DNA of 64,000 bases from Cellulomonas dongxiuzhuiae (GTDB lineage: Bacteria; Actinomycetota; Actinomycetes; Actinomycetales; Cellulomonadaceae), in the NCBI RefSeq assembly GCF_018623035.1, contig NZ_CP076023.1, forward strand, positions 3,224,001 through 3,288,000, in the 5' to 3' direction. The position numbers were made by a program, and so were the translations under genes. Under the pieces are notes generated by a model. The model was not told the DNA's origin. It was given only the letters and a program-made list of their open reading frames with translations, and searched no databases. Each line of letters opens with the position of its first letter. The first letter of the stretch is position 1. This document shows, piece after piece, positions 1-8,290 of this stretch.

Positions 1-295
1 CCCACGGGTGCGTCGTCATGACGTCGCGTGCCGACAGGATGCGGGTGCGCAGCGCGACCTTCCACGGCTGCCCGTGGGGCGCCGGCGCGATGTCGCGCAC
101 GATGTGCTCGACCATGCCGTCGACCAGCGCCTCGCGGTGCGCGACGTGCTTGTAGAGGGCCATCGGCGTCACGCCGAGGGCGTCGGCGAGCCGCCGCATC
201 GACATCGCCTCGAGTCCGATCCCGTCGGCGAGCGTGACCGCGGCGTCGAGCACGCGCGTCCGGTCGAGCGACGGACGGGTCGGGACGGTTGACAC
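1..295 (-). CDS. TetR-family transcriptional regulator (partial, C-terminus outside window)
   Basis: The visible 98 N-terminal residues form a TetR helix-turn-helix: an opening helix (TRVLDAAVTLADGIGLEAMS) followed by RRLADALGVTPMALYKHV, the recognition-helix segment, and then the start of the ligand domain. The GTG at 293-295 is chosen because the TetR motif begins about 12 residues later and an operator abuts it directly upstream. It is divergent from the DUF4386 membrane protein, with a 69-bp gap holding two near-identical palindromes. It probably represses itself and that membrane protein. The effector is unknown because the ligand domain is cut off. Confidence 0.85.
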   Translation of the reverse strand, partial: MSTVPTRPSLDRTRVLDAAVTLADGIGLEAMSMRRLADALGVTPMALYKHVAHREALVDGMVEHIVRDIAPAPHGQPWKVALRTRILSARDVMTTHPW

Positions 296-345
296 GTATA
301 CAGCGTATACCTATGGTCATCGGAGCGCCGGTATACGGCGTACAC
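296..345. promoter_or_regulatory. Two tandem TetR-type operators
   Basis: Two copies of the same inverted repeat lie between the divergent genes. One is GTATAC-AGC-GTATAC at 296-310. The other is GTATAC-GGC-GTACAC at 331-345, with one mismatch in its right arm. Their centres are 35 bp apart. The first copy touches the regulator's start codon. The arrangement fits a TetR dimer site that controls both directions; binding is inferred. Confidence 0.65.
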
Positions 346-364
346 CTACGACGATCGGCGCCTC

Positions 365-1042
365 ATGCCTCGCTCCGCCCGAACCCACGAACGCGCAGCC
401 GGCGTTCTGTACCTGTCGACCCACGCGACGTCCGTGCTCGCCGTGGTGGCCTACGACGCGGGAGTGCCGGCGCTCGGCGTCCTGCTCGAGGTCGCGCTCG
501 CCCTGGGCTGTCTCGGCACCGGCGTGCTGCTGCTCGTGCTCCTGCGGCACCACGGCCAGGCACGCGCCCTGACGTTCGCGCTGCTGCGCACGCTCGAGGC
601 GGCGGTCATCACCGCCGGGACGCTGCCGATGCTCGCCCTGGCGTGGGGCGGGCCTGCGACCGCCGGGCTCGGTGACACCCTCGTCGACCTGCACACCGCC
701 GCGTTCCTCGTCGGCCAGGGCCTGGTCATCAGCGTCAACACCATCGTGCTGGGATGGCTGCTCGTCGACGCCGACGTCACCCCCCGCGCGCTCGGCGTGC
801 TCGGCGTCGCGGCCGGCGTCGTCGTGCTCGGCAGCAACACGGCCCAACTGCTCGGCCTCGTCCCGCAGGGCGGTGCCGTCGCGGGGATCTGCGCGGTGCC
901 CGTCTTCGCGTTCGAGATCTGGTGGGCGGTGCTGCTGCTCACGCGCGGGCTGCGACCGCGAGGGCCCGCACTCCACGGGGACGTCGTGACGGCGCCCTCG
1001 CCCGCCCACGCGGACGCCGCACCGACGAGACGCCACCCGTGA
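365..1042 (+). CDS. DUF4386-like integral membrane protein
   Basis: A 225-aa protein with about six hydrophobic segments spread over residues 10-195 and a polar, Ala/Pro-rich tail. The N-terminal RAAGVLYLSTH segment and overall layout resemble DUF4386 proteins, a membrane family of unknown function often paired with a TetR gene. It is divergent from the TetR gene at 1-295. Its stop codon (1040-1042) directly abuts the beginning of a duplicated RHS fragment at 1043, so a recombination junction sits exactly at the 3' end. The last codons may therefore not be ancestral. The family call is from memory of the pattern. Confidence 0.6.
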   Translation: MPRSARTHERAAGVLYLSTHATSVLAVVAYDAGVPALGVLLEVALALGCLGTGVLLLVLLRHHGQARALTFALLRTLEAAVITAGTLPMLALAWGGPATAGLGDTLVDLHTAAFLVGQGLVISVNTIVLGWLLVDADVTPRALGVLGVAAGVVVLGSNTAQLLGLVPQGGAVAGICAVPVFAFEIWWAVLLLTRGLRPRGPALHGDVVTAPSPAHADAAPTRRHP

Positions 1043-1445
1043 CCCTCACTGATGCACTTCTTCGCATCGGTGAACCCGATCAGGTCCAGCACCAGCCCGA
1101 CGATCTCGTCACCGATCTGCGCGACGAACGCCTCAGCCTCGGCCACCGCCTACTTCGCCGCCGCACGCTGCGTCGCGTACGGGTCGGTCGCCGTCGGCTG
1201 CGGCGCCCCGCTGAGGTGATGCGGGCGAGGCTCCCTGCCCGTGGGGTCCGTCATCGCCGTCGGACGGTTCGACGCGTACGCGTACGACGACACCGCCGTC
1301 ACCTGCCCGGACCCCACCACCGGGTCCACCGAGTCGAACCGACCCGTCCCGGTGTCGTAGTTGCGCGCCCGCAGGTGGTACCGACCCGACTGGGTGTCGT
1401 CGCGGTACCCACCGGTGAACTGCATCGGGTTGCCCGGCGCGTCCT
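1043..1445 (-). repeat. Direct repeat, copy 1 (RHS 3' core)
   Basis: Copy 1 of a 403-bp direct repeat, offset 1,891 bp from copy 2 (2934-3336) in the same orientation, about 97.5% identical by eye. Recombination between the copies would delete the present toxin tip and immunity gene. Confidence 0.9.
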
Positions 1446-1452
1446 GCCCCAA
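1043..1452 (-). pseudogene. Truncated RHS core fragment (partial copy of the RHS gene)
   Basis: Bases 1043-1445 repeat 2934-3336, the end of the RHS core plus the start of the toxin linker, without gaps. I count about 10 mismatches in 403 bp. An in-frame TAG at 1150-1152 (AAG in the intact gene) ends the reading frame after about 100 codons. Homology stops at 1445, 20 bp beyond the immunity gene, and at 1043, directly at the DUF4386 stop codon. There is no toxin tip of its own. It looks like the remains of an orphan RHS cassette of the kind used to swap toxin tips, now eroded, rather than a working gene. Confidence 0.85.
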
Positions 1453-1464
1453 CCGTTGCCGACG

Positions 1465-1782
1465 TCAGTCGTCCCGCGGGCTGACAACACGACCGCGCGC
1501 CACGAGCTTCTTCCCTTCATAGAGTTCGATGGTCGTCAACCGCCGCGCTTCGGCTTCGTATGTGTTGCCAAACATCAGCTCGATCTGGACGGCGAGCTCC
1601 ACACCCAGCGCAATCTGTTGGGCGCCGTCCACAGTGCGAACGACACAGGAGCTCATCACCTCTCCGAGGCGCAACTGCGAGCGGACCTCATCGGCCGGTG
1701 CAGACATCCGCCCGCCTTCATCCGGCCTCAAGAAGCGGACCATCGCATCAAGGACCACGGGGCCGCCCTCGTCAGAAGACAT
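1465..1782 (-). CDS. Putative RHS-toxin immunity protein with EF-Tu domain III-like sequence
   Basis: A 105-aa soluble protein whose ATG lies inside the last codons of the RHS toxin gene (11-bp overlap), the usual place for a cognate immunity gene and a sign of translational coupling. The sequence resembles the C-terminal beta-barrel of elongation factor Tu. VRFLRPDEGGR matches the EF-Tu pattern VYILSKDEGGR, and the second half has a glycine-hydrophobic strand (LGVELAVQIEL) followed by IELYEGKKLVARGRVV, like FAIREGGRTVGAGVV. The G domain is absent, so it is not an elongation factor. Immunity function is inferred from position. Base composition is less GC-rich than the neighbours, as expected for an exchanged cassette. 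Confidence 0.7.
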   Translation of the reverse strand: MSSDEGGPVVLDAMVRFLRPDEGGRMSAPADEVRSQLRLGEVMSSCVVRTVDGAQQIALGVELAVQIELMFGNTYEAEARRLTTIELYEGKKLVARGRVVSPRDD

Positions 1783-4700
1783 GGTCGATCGCTCTCAACG
1801 ATGCGTGGAAGACGTTGCTTTGGACACCGGGCTGCACCGTGTAAACACCTCCGCGGAAGATGGAGACGTCGATGTCCCTCGAGAAGTCGAACGCCTTGAG
1901 GGAGTCCTTTGACACCGTGACGCGGAGAATGGCGACCTTGGACGTGTCCCAGTCGGCGTAACGCATCGCGTCATCGAGCGTCGTCGCGAACTGCCGCCCT
2001 TCGAGACTGTTGGCGCCCGGGTCGAAGCGGCCGCTCGACATCACGGAATCGTACTCGCGCACGCCGACCGCTCGGTAGAGATCCACATTCTCCGACGGGT
2101 CCGGGTCGACCGCACAAGCTGCCGCCTTGCTGCGCAGGTCGTCGTTGTGAGTGACGACGCCTGCCCCGGCTGCGGTGACGACGGTGTACGTGTGGTCGGT
2201 GTCGACCGTCAGGTTGTGGACCGTCGCGACGACCGTGTCGCGCTCGACCGCAGCGATGGCGACGGGCGCGCCGTCGGCGTCGACGAGCTGGTCACCGACC
2301 TGCAGGTCTCTCGCCGGCACCCACTCGCCGCCTGCAGTCAGGAACAGGTGCCCGTCGGTCGCGGTGATCGTCTCGCCCGCGGGCGGCCCGCCACCCCCGG
2401 ACCCGACCAAGGTCAGCCCGACGAGGTCCTTGGCCCCGTGCCCAGTGATCGTGGCGACCACCTGCCGGTGCGTCCTGGTCCCGTCCGCGGCCACCGCCAC
2501 GACCGTGTCACCCACGGCCACGTCGTCGATCGCCTTGACCGACCCGTCAGCCATCACCACACCAGTGCCAGGGACGAACGAGTTGCACGTCTCGGACTTC
2601 TTGTTCTCCGCCGCCTTGCGCGCCTGGTCGTTCGCACGCTTGGCGTCGTCCACCTCACGCGACGTGCGCGAGGCCACCGTGCGCGACTGGTTCGCCGCCG
2701 CCTTCGCCTGCTCCGCGGCCGTGTTCGCCTGCTTGATCGCCGCCGAGTCCGGCACGACCTTCGGGTTCCACTTCGGGATGTCCGCCAGCGCCTTGCTCGC
2801 GGCCTTGAGCTTGGAGTACCCCTCGACCAGCCGCTTGCCCACACCGATCGCCTTGATCGCGACCTTCGCGGCCTTGAACATCTTTCCCCACGGCACCGCG
2901 TTCAACGCCGTGGAGATGCACGCCCCGACATCGCCCTCACTGATGCACTTCTTCGCATCGGTGAACCCGATCAGGTCCAGCACCAGCCCGACGATCTCGT
3001 CACCGATCTGCGCGACGAACGCCTCAGCCTCGGCCACCGCCTTCTTCGCCGCCGCACGCTGCGTCGCGTACGGGTCGGTCGCCGTCGGCTGCGGCGCCCC
3101 GGTGAGGTGATGCGGGCGGGGCTCCCTCCCCGTGGGGTCCGTCATCGCCGTGGGACGGTTCGACGCGTACGCGTACGACGACACCGCGGTCACCTGCCCG
3201 GACCCCACCACCGGGTCCACCGAGTCGAACCGACCCGTCCCCGTGTCGTAGTTGCGCGCCCGCAGGTGGTACCGCCCCGACTGCGTGTCGTCGCGGTACC
3301 CGCCGGTGAACTGCATCGGGTTGCCCGGCGCGTCCTCGGCCAGCTGCTGACCACCGGCCTCGAGGTCGGTGCCCCGCGCCCCGCCGAACGGGTCGTAGTC
3401 GTACGACCACTGCGCCGCACCGCCCGCCGACACCACCGCCGACGTCCCGCCCAGCCAGTCCCGCACGTAGTGCGAGAACTGCTCCCCGCCCTCGGCCAGA
3501 CCCAGCGGTGACCCGTCCGGCGCGTACAGGAACGACGTCGTGCCCTCCCCGTCCGTGCCGGTCCGCGTCTCCGTCGCGATCGTCGGCAGCCCGCCGTTGA
3601 CGTCCCACGCCCACGCCGTCGACCCGGTCGCCCCGGCCTCGTCCGTGCTCGTGGACGACAACCGCATCCCCGCCGCGTCGTACGCGTACGTCGTGGACAC
3701 CCCGTCCGACGTCGCCGAGGCGAGCGTGCGGTCCAGGTGGTACTCGTACGTCTCCTCACCGTCGGACGTCAGGTTGCCCTCGGCGTCGTAGGTGAACTCC
3801 CGCGTCCCGGCCTCCACGTCCGGGATGCCGGTGAGCGTCCCGGTGACGGTCGTCTGCTCGCGGGTGAGCTGGTCGCCCGCGTCGTACGTCGCCGTGGTCG
3901 TGGCCTTGCCCGTCGCGGTGGTGACCGCGTGCGACGTGCGGTTGCCGACCAGGTCGTAGCCGTAGTCGTACCGCTCGGCGGCCGGCGCCCCCGGTGCGCA
4001 GCTCTGGGCGCCGTAGCAGGCGGACGTCAGGCGGTGCGCCTTGTCGTACGCGTACGACGTGGCCTCGACGACCTCCGGTCCCCCGGCGTTGCGCGTCTGC
4101 GTGATGAGCGTCGGGTTGCCGACGGCGTCGCGCACCACGTCGTGCGCCGAGACGACCTCGCCCCCTGCGCGGGTCGTCGCGACGCGCGTCATGCGCCCTG
4201 CCGGGTCGTACTCGCGCGCCTCCGTCAGCCCGGTCGACTCCGGGAACGTGATGGACGTGAGCTGGTCCGCCACGTCCCAGCCGAAGCCGTACGTCGCCGA
4301 GCGACCCGCGCCCGCCGCCGTGAGCGACCTCAGCCGGTCCGCGACGTCGTACGACGCCGTGACCTTGGTGCCGTCCGGGTACGTCCGCTCGGTGAGGTTG
4401 TCCTGGTCGTCGTAGCCGTAGGTGAACTTCTCGACCGCGCCGCCGACGTCGGTGCGCGTCACCTCGGCCAAGCGGCCGGTCGTGTCGAACCTGTGCTCCC
4501 GCACGCCACGCGGGTCGGCCATCGAGACGAGCCGGTTCTTGGCGTCGTACCCGAACGTGAAGAGCTCACCCTCGGTACCGAGCTTGCGGCTCACGAGCCG
4601 GTCGAGCGTGTCGTACTGCATCGCGACGGTGCGCGCCTCGCGGTTCGGGTCGAGCCGCGGGTCGCCCTCGACGACGCGTGCCGTGACGAGCTGCGTGAGG

Positions 4701-7700
4701 TTGGAGTTCGCGTCGTACACGTACTCCCGGCGCCGTCCGATGGCGTCGGTCGACGCGACCGTGCGGCCGGCGCGGTCGTACTCGAGCTTCGTCTCGTGCC
4801 CCAGCGGGTCGCGACGCCCCTTGATCTGGCCGTTGGCGTCGTAGGTGTACGTCAGCACCTGCTGGTCGCCCGTGGCGTCGGGGCCGCGGACCGTGAGCAG
4901 CCGGTCGGCCGCGTCGTAGCGGTACTGCACGACCGAGCCGGCGGCGTCGGTCGCGCTGGTCAGGCGGCCGACCGCGTCGTAGGACGAGCGCGTGGTGTTG
5001 CCCAGCGGGTCCCGGACCTCGACGGGGTTGCCCGCCCGGTCGTAGGTGTACCGCGTGGTGAACGCGGCCGGGTCCGCACCCTCGAGGTGCCCGCGCGGCT
5101 CGGTGATGGCCACGGGGCGGCCGTCGTCGTCGTACTCCCAGGTGATGACGCCGCCCGAGGCGGTGACCTGACGCGTCGGGTTGCCGACCTGGTCGTACTC
5201 GATCCGCGCCGGGGACCCGACGCCCGAGCCGCCGGTGCGGCGGTTGGCGCCGTCGTACGTCATGCCGAGCGTGTCGCCGTCCTCGTCCTTCATGCCCGTG
5301 ACGTTCCCGGCGGCGTCGTACGACATCTGCGTCGTCGCGCCGAGCTCGTCGATCTGCTCGACCGGGCGTCCCAGCTCGTCGAAGCGCGAGTCGACCTGCA
5401 CCAGCCGGCCCTGGGCGTCCGGGCGCTCGGCCCGCACGAGGTTGCCGCGGAAGTCGTAGCGGAAGGTGGTGGTGTACGCGGCACGCCGCTTCTCGACGTC
5501 GGCGTCGGACTCGCCCGACCGCTTCGCCGCGTTGCCCAGCGGCAGCCGTTCGGTGGCGACGCGCCCCTGCCCGTCGTACGTCCACGTGGTCCGGTTGCCC
5601 TCGCCGTCGGTGACGGACGCCGTGCGACCGGCGGCCGTGTACGTGTACTCGGTGACGTTGCCGATCGGGTCCTTGAGCGTCACCAGCCGCGACGCGTCGT
5701 CGTAGGTGTAGCGGTAGGAGTTGGCGAGCTGGTCGGTGACCACGACGACGTTGCCGATCTCGTCGTACGTCGTCTTCACCGGCGCGTCCTTGCCCGGGTC
5801 ACGACGCTCGACGAGCCGGTCCTGCGCGTCGTACGCGTAGCGGGTGCGGAACTGGTCCTTGTTCGCGCCCGCGACCGTGCCGCGCGGGTCGACGACCGAC
5901 ACGAGCCGGCCGGTCTGGTCGTACGTGAACTCGGTGCGCCGCCCCGTGGGCGTGACCTCCGCGGTGCGGTTGCCCGCCGCGTCGTACTCGTACCGCGTGA
6001 CCTTGCCGCGCGGGTCGGTGCGCGTCGCGAGCAGGCCGCGGCTCTCGTACGTGTACCGGTACCCCTCCTCCTGCTCGGGGTCCTTCTGGCCGGTGATCCC
6101 GTTCTGCTCGTCGTAGGTGTACGTCCACGTGTTGCCGCGGCCGTCCGTGTGCGTCCGCAGGTTGTTGCCCGCGTCGAACGCGTTGCGCTCCTTCCAGTCG
6201 AACGGTGCCGGCGCCTGACGCTCGACGGGGTTGCCGGCGGCGTCGTGCAGCGCGCCGGACTGGTTGCCCTCGGGGTCGACGACGAGGGACTCGTTGAGCT
6301 TCTCGTCGTAGCGGTACGTCACGGTGTCGCCGTTGCCGTTGCGCGACCACAGCAGGACGTTCTTGCGGTACCCGTCGCGTGAGACGACGCCGTCGGGGTC
6401 GGTCGTGGTCGCGACCTCGGAGGCGGCGTCCCACGCGAACGTCGTCACCGCACCCGCGGCATCCGTCTGCCGCACGACGCGACCGTCCGCGTACTCGTTG
6501 GCGACGTCCCGCTTGCCGCGCGCGTCCTGCACGTGGTCCAGCCGCCCGGCGGAGTCGTAGTGGTACTGCCAGGTGGAGTTCCGGGCGTCCTGCACCTTGA
6601 GCAGGCGGCCGTCCTGGTAGTCGAACTGCACGCTGCGGCCGTCGGGCAGCGTGAGCTTGCTGATCGCACGGACGTCCTGGCGCATCTCGACCCGCACGAC
6701 GCGGCCCGCGGCGTCCGTGACCGACGACAGCAGGCCGTTCGACCCGTACGCGAGCGTGATGCCGTGGCCGCGGGCGTCCGTGACGGACAGCAGCCGGCCC
6801 TGCGCGTCGAAGGTCAGGCGCCGCTGGTCCGGCGGGGTCAGCACCCAGCCGCCGCCGGCACGGTCGGTCAGCACCGCGCGCACGCCGGCCGGCCGCTGGT
6901 AGCCGTCGGCGGTGCGCTGGTACACGGCCTCGGAGCCGTCCTCGGCGCGCACCCGCACGGCGTCCGCCCCGGCCTGCGGGACGATCACCCGGGCGTCGTA
7001 CGTCCACGTCCACCCGGCGCCGAACATGCCCGTGCCGGTGTTGGCCGACGAGTAGAAGCGCACGGCCTCGAACGGGATGCCGTACGACGTCATCGTCAGG
7101 TCGCGCTCGGTGCGGTTGAACGCCCCGGTACCCGTGTTGACGAGCGCGCCGCGCAGCTCCTGGCCGTCGACCGTGCGGCCGAGCACGTTGGCGCACGCGC
7201 AGCCCGCGGCCTGGGCTGCGGGCAGCTCAGGCGGTGTGACGGTGGTGCGGGGGTTGGCCGGCGCGGACGGCGGCGAGTCGAGCGTCGCGCCGTCGTCGGC
7301 GAGCAGGGAGACCGTGACGGTGTACTGGCGCGCGGGGTCCAGCGTCCACCCGTCGGCGGCACCGAAGCTGCGGCAGAACTTGCGCGGTGCGTCGCAGCGC
7401 GACAGGTCCGCGCGGCCCAGGTCGGCGGACACCTGCTGCGTCCCCGCCTCGACGTCGGTGACGGTCGCGCGCCAGCGGGCCCACGAGGTGGGGTCGCCGT
7501 CGGCGACGTCCGCGTCGAAGTACACGACGAGCGACGTGTCGCCCAGCAGGTAGCCGGGCCGCACGACGAGGTCGCGCGCGCCGCCGTCGGCGAGCACCTG
7601 CGCGGCGGTCGCCGCGAACGTCGGCGCCTGGCCGCTGAAGCGTGACGCCGCCGGGCGGGCGACGCCCGGGACCAGCGGCGGGTTGACCGGCGCCTGCTCC

Positions 7701-7936
7701 GACACCGGCACGGCGGGCGGCTCGATCGGGACGTCGTCGGGGTCGCCCTGGCGCACCGCGTTGGGCGGCAGCGGCCGCTGGACGGGGGCCGCGCCGTCCT
7801 GCGCGACGGGTGCCGCGGGAGCGGGCGCGGCCGCCGCGAGCGGTGGTGCGAGCACCACGCCGGTGACCAGCACGACCGGTGCGAGGACGTACGCGGTGAG
7901 CGAGCGCAGGACGGACCTGTGTGGACGCGCGGACAT
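1772..7936 (-). CDS. Secreted RHS/YD-repeat polymorphic toxin with HINT domain and ART-like tip
   Basis: A 2,054-aa protein. Residues 1-40 are a Sec signal peptide (RRxx-hydrophobic-AAAA). About 245-300 form the DUF6531-type entry to the RHS shell (TGAFNRTERDLTM). About 300-1480 are dozens of YD repeats. About 1480-1604 are the RHS-associated core (YDPFG, NPMQFTGGYRD, LRARNYDTGTGRF). About 1604-1783 are an Ala/Lys-rich helical linker. A pretoxin HINT domain starts at Cys1784 (CNSFVPGTGV) and ends near residue 1930 (VVTHND). The tip (1931-2054) begins LYRAVGVREYDSVM and contains LEGRQFATTLDDAM, resembling ADP-ribosyltransferase-like RHS tips; no clear catalytic Glu is visible. The ATG at 7936 is chosen because a G-run Shine-Dalgarno lies 6-11 bases upstream. 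Likely role is contact-dependent killing of competitors. Confidence 0.9.
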   Translation of the reverse strand: MSARPHRSVLRSLTAYVLAPVVLVTGVVLAPPLAAAAPAPAAPVAQDGAAPVQRPLPPNAVRQGDPDDVPIEPPAVPVSEQAPVNPPLVPGVARPAASRFSGQAPTFAATAAQVLADGGARDLVVRPGYLLGDTSLVVYFDADVADGDPTSWARWRATVTDVEAGTQQVSADLGRADLSRCDAPRKFCRSFGAADGWTLDPARQYTVTVSLLADDGATLDSPPSAPANPRTTVTPPELPAAQAAGCACANVLGRTVDGQELRGALVNTGTGAFNRTERDLTMTSYGIPFEAVRFYSSANTGTGMFGAGWTWTYDARVIVPQAGADAVRVRAEDGSEAVYQRTADGYQRPAGVRAVLTDRAGGGWVLTPPDQRRLTFDAQGRLLSVTDARGHGITLAYGSNGLLSSVTDAAGRVVRVEMRQDVRAISKLTLPDGRSVQFDYQDGRLLKVQDARNSTWQYHYDSAGRLDHVQDARGKRDVANEYADGRVVRQTDAAGAVTTFAWDAASEVATTTDPDGVVSRDGYRKNVLLWSRNGNGDTVTYRYDEKLNESLVVDPEGNQSGALHDAAGNPVERQAPAPFDWKERNAFDAGNNLRTHTDGRGNTWTYTYDEQNGITGQKDPEQEEGYRYTYESRGLLATRTDPRGKVTRYEYDAAGNRTAEVTPTGRRTEFTYDQTGRLVSVVDPRGTVAGANKDQFRTRYAYDAQDRLVERRDPGKDAPVKTTYDEIGNVVVVTDQLANSYRYTYDDASRLVTLKDPIGNVTEYTYTAAGRTASVTDGEGNRTTWTYDGQGRVATERLPLGNAAKRSGESDADVEKRRAAYTTTFRYDFRGNLVRAERPDAQGRLVQVDSRFDELGRPVEQIDELGATTQMSYDAAGNVTGMKDEDGDTLGMTYDGANRRTGGSGVGSPARIEYDQVGNPTRQVTASGGVITWEYDDDGRPVAITEPRGHLEGADPAAFTTRYTYDRAGNPVEVRDPLGNTTRSSYDAVGRLTSATDAAGSVVQYRYDAADRLLTVRGPDATGDQQVLTYTYDANGQIKGRRDPLGHETKLEYDRAGRTVASTDAIGRRREYVYDANSNLTQLVTARVVEGDPRLDPNREARTVAMQYDTLDRLVSRKLGTEGELFTFGYDAKNRLVSMADPRGVREHRFDTTGRLAEVTRTDVGGAVEKFTYGYDDQDNLTERTYPDGTKVTASYDVADRLRSLTAAGAGRSATYGFGWDVADQLTSITFPESTGLTEAREYDPAGRMTRVATTRAGGEVVSAHDVVRDAVGNPTLITQTRNAGGPEVVEATSYAYDKAHRLTSACYGAQSCAPGAPAAERYDYGYDLVGNRTSHAVTTATGKATTTATYDAGDQLTREQTTVTGTLTGIPDVEAGTREFTYDAEGNLTSDGEETYEYHLDRTLASATSDGVSTTYAYDAAGMRLSSTSTDEAGATGSTAWAWDVNGGLPTIATETRTGTDGEGTTSFLYAPDGSPLGLAEGGEQFSHYVRDWLGGTSAVVSAGGAAQWSYDYDPFGGARGTDLEAGGQQLAEDAPGNPMQFTGGYRDDTQSGRYHLRARNYDTGTGRFDSVDPVVGSGQVTAVSSYAYASNRPTAMTDPTGREPRPHHLTGAPQPTATDPYATQRAAAKKAVAEAEAFVAQIGDEIVGLVLDLIGFTDAKKCISEGDVGACISTALNAVPWGKMFKAAKVAIKAIGVGKRLVEGYSKLKAASKALADIPKWNPKVVPDSAAIKQANTAAEQAKAAANQSRTVASRTSREVDDAKRANDQARKAAENKKSETCNSFVPGTGVVMADGSVKAIDDVAVGDTVVAVAADGTRTHRQVVATITGHGAKDLVGLTLVGSGGGGPPAGETITATDGHLFLTAGGEWVPARDLQVGDQLVDADGAPVAIAAVERDTVVATVHNLTVDTDHTYTVVTAAGAGVVTHNDDLRSKAAACAVDPDPSENVDLYRAVGVREYDSVMSSGRFDPGANSLEGRQFATTLDDAMRYADWDTSKVAILRVTVSKDSLKAFDFSRDIDVSIFRGGVYTVQPGVQSNVFHASLRAIDHVF
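2934..3336 (-). repeat. Direct repeat, copy 2 (within the RHS core)
   Basis: Intact counterpart of the fragment at 1043-1445, coding for the end of the RHS core and the start of the helical linker. Confidence 0.9.
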
Positions 7937-8290
7937 GCGGAACCCCCCAGCGCACGCCCACATCACCGTCGACGCGCCTCGCGACCGCCCCCTGCAGCGG
8001 TCGAGCCGGTCACACCCAAGGGGTCAGCGAGGACGCGCCGCCAGGTGCTGCCCGCATCGCGAGATGACCACAGGCCGACGGCGCGGCCGCAGATCGCGCG
8101 TGCCGACGGGGTGTGGGAGGACGTCCCACGAGGTGACCCGGCCGCCGGAGCCCACGCTCGGCACTGTCGGGTTCGTCCACATCTGCACCGTGAGTGAGAA
8201 CATTCTCATCGTTACCGGTTGCTCCGAGGCCGCTCCCGTCGGACCCTCAGCCGCCCTTCGACGGGTGTCCAGCGGCCCTGCTCGTCGCGG
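7937..8290. other. Non-coding region upstream of the RHS gene
   Basis: About 350 bp without a convincing gene. It separates the RHS gene from the lipoprotein gene, both on the minus strand, and should hold the RHS promoter. The only structure I see is the inverted repeat at 8195-8208. Confidence 0.5.
8195..8208. promoter_or_regulatory. Perfect inverted repeat, possible operator upstream of the RHS gene
   Basis: TGAGAA-CA-TTCTCA: 6-bp arms with a 2-bp centre, in the least GC-rich part of the intergenic region, about 260 bp upstream of the RHS start. It could be a regulator site for the RHS gene. No family is assigned. Confidence 0.35.

Noticed and set aside
1043..3336. The RHS repeat pair considered as ends of a transposon
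   Set aside because: The copies are direct and coding, match the RHS core, and no transposase or target-site duplication is seen.
2147..7645. Several long plus-strand open frames opposite the RHS gene
   Set aside because: They mirror the YD repeats, with Arg/Val/Asp-rich content; the minus-strand frame has signal peptide, repeats and HINT motifs.
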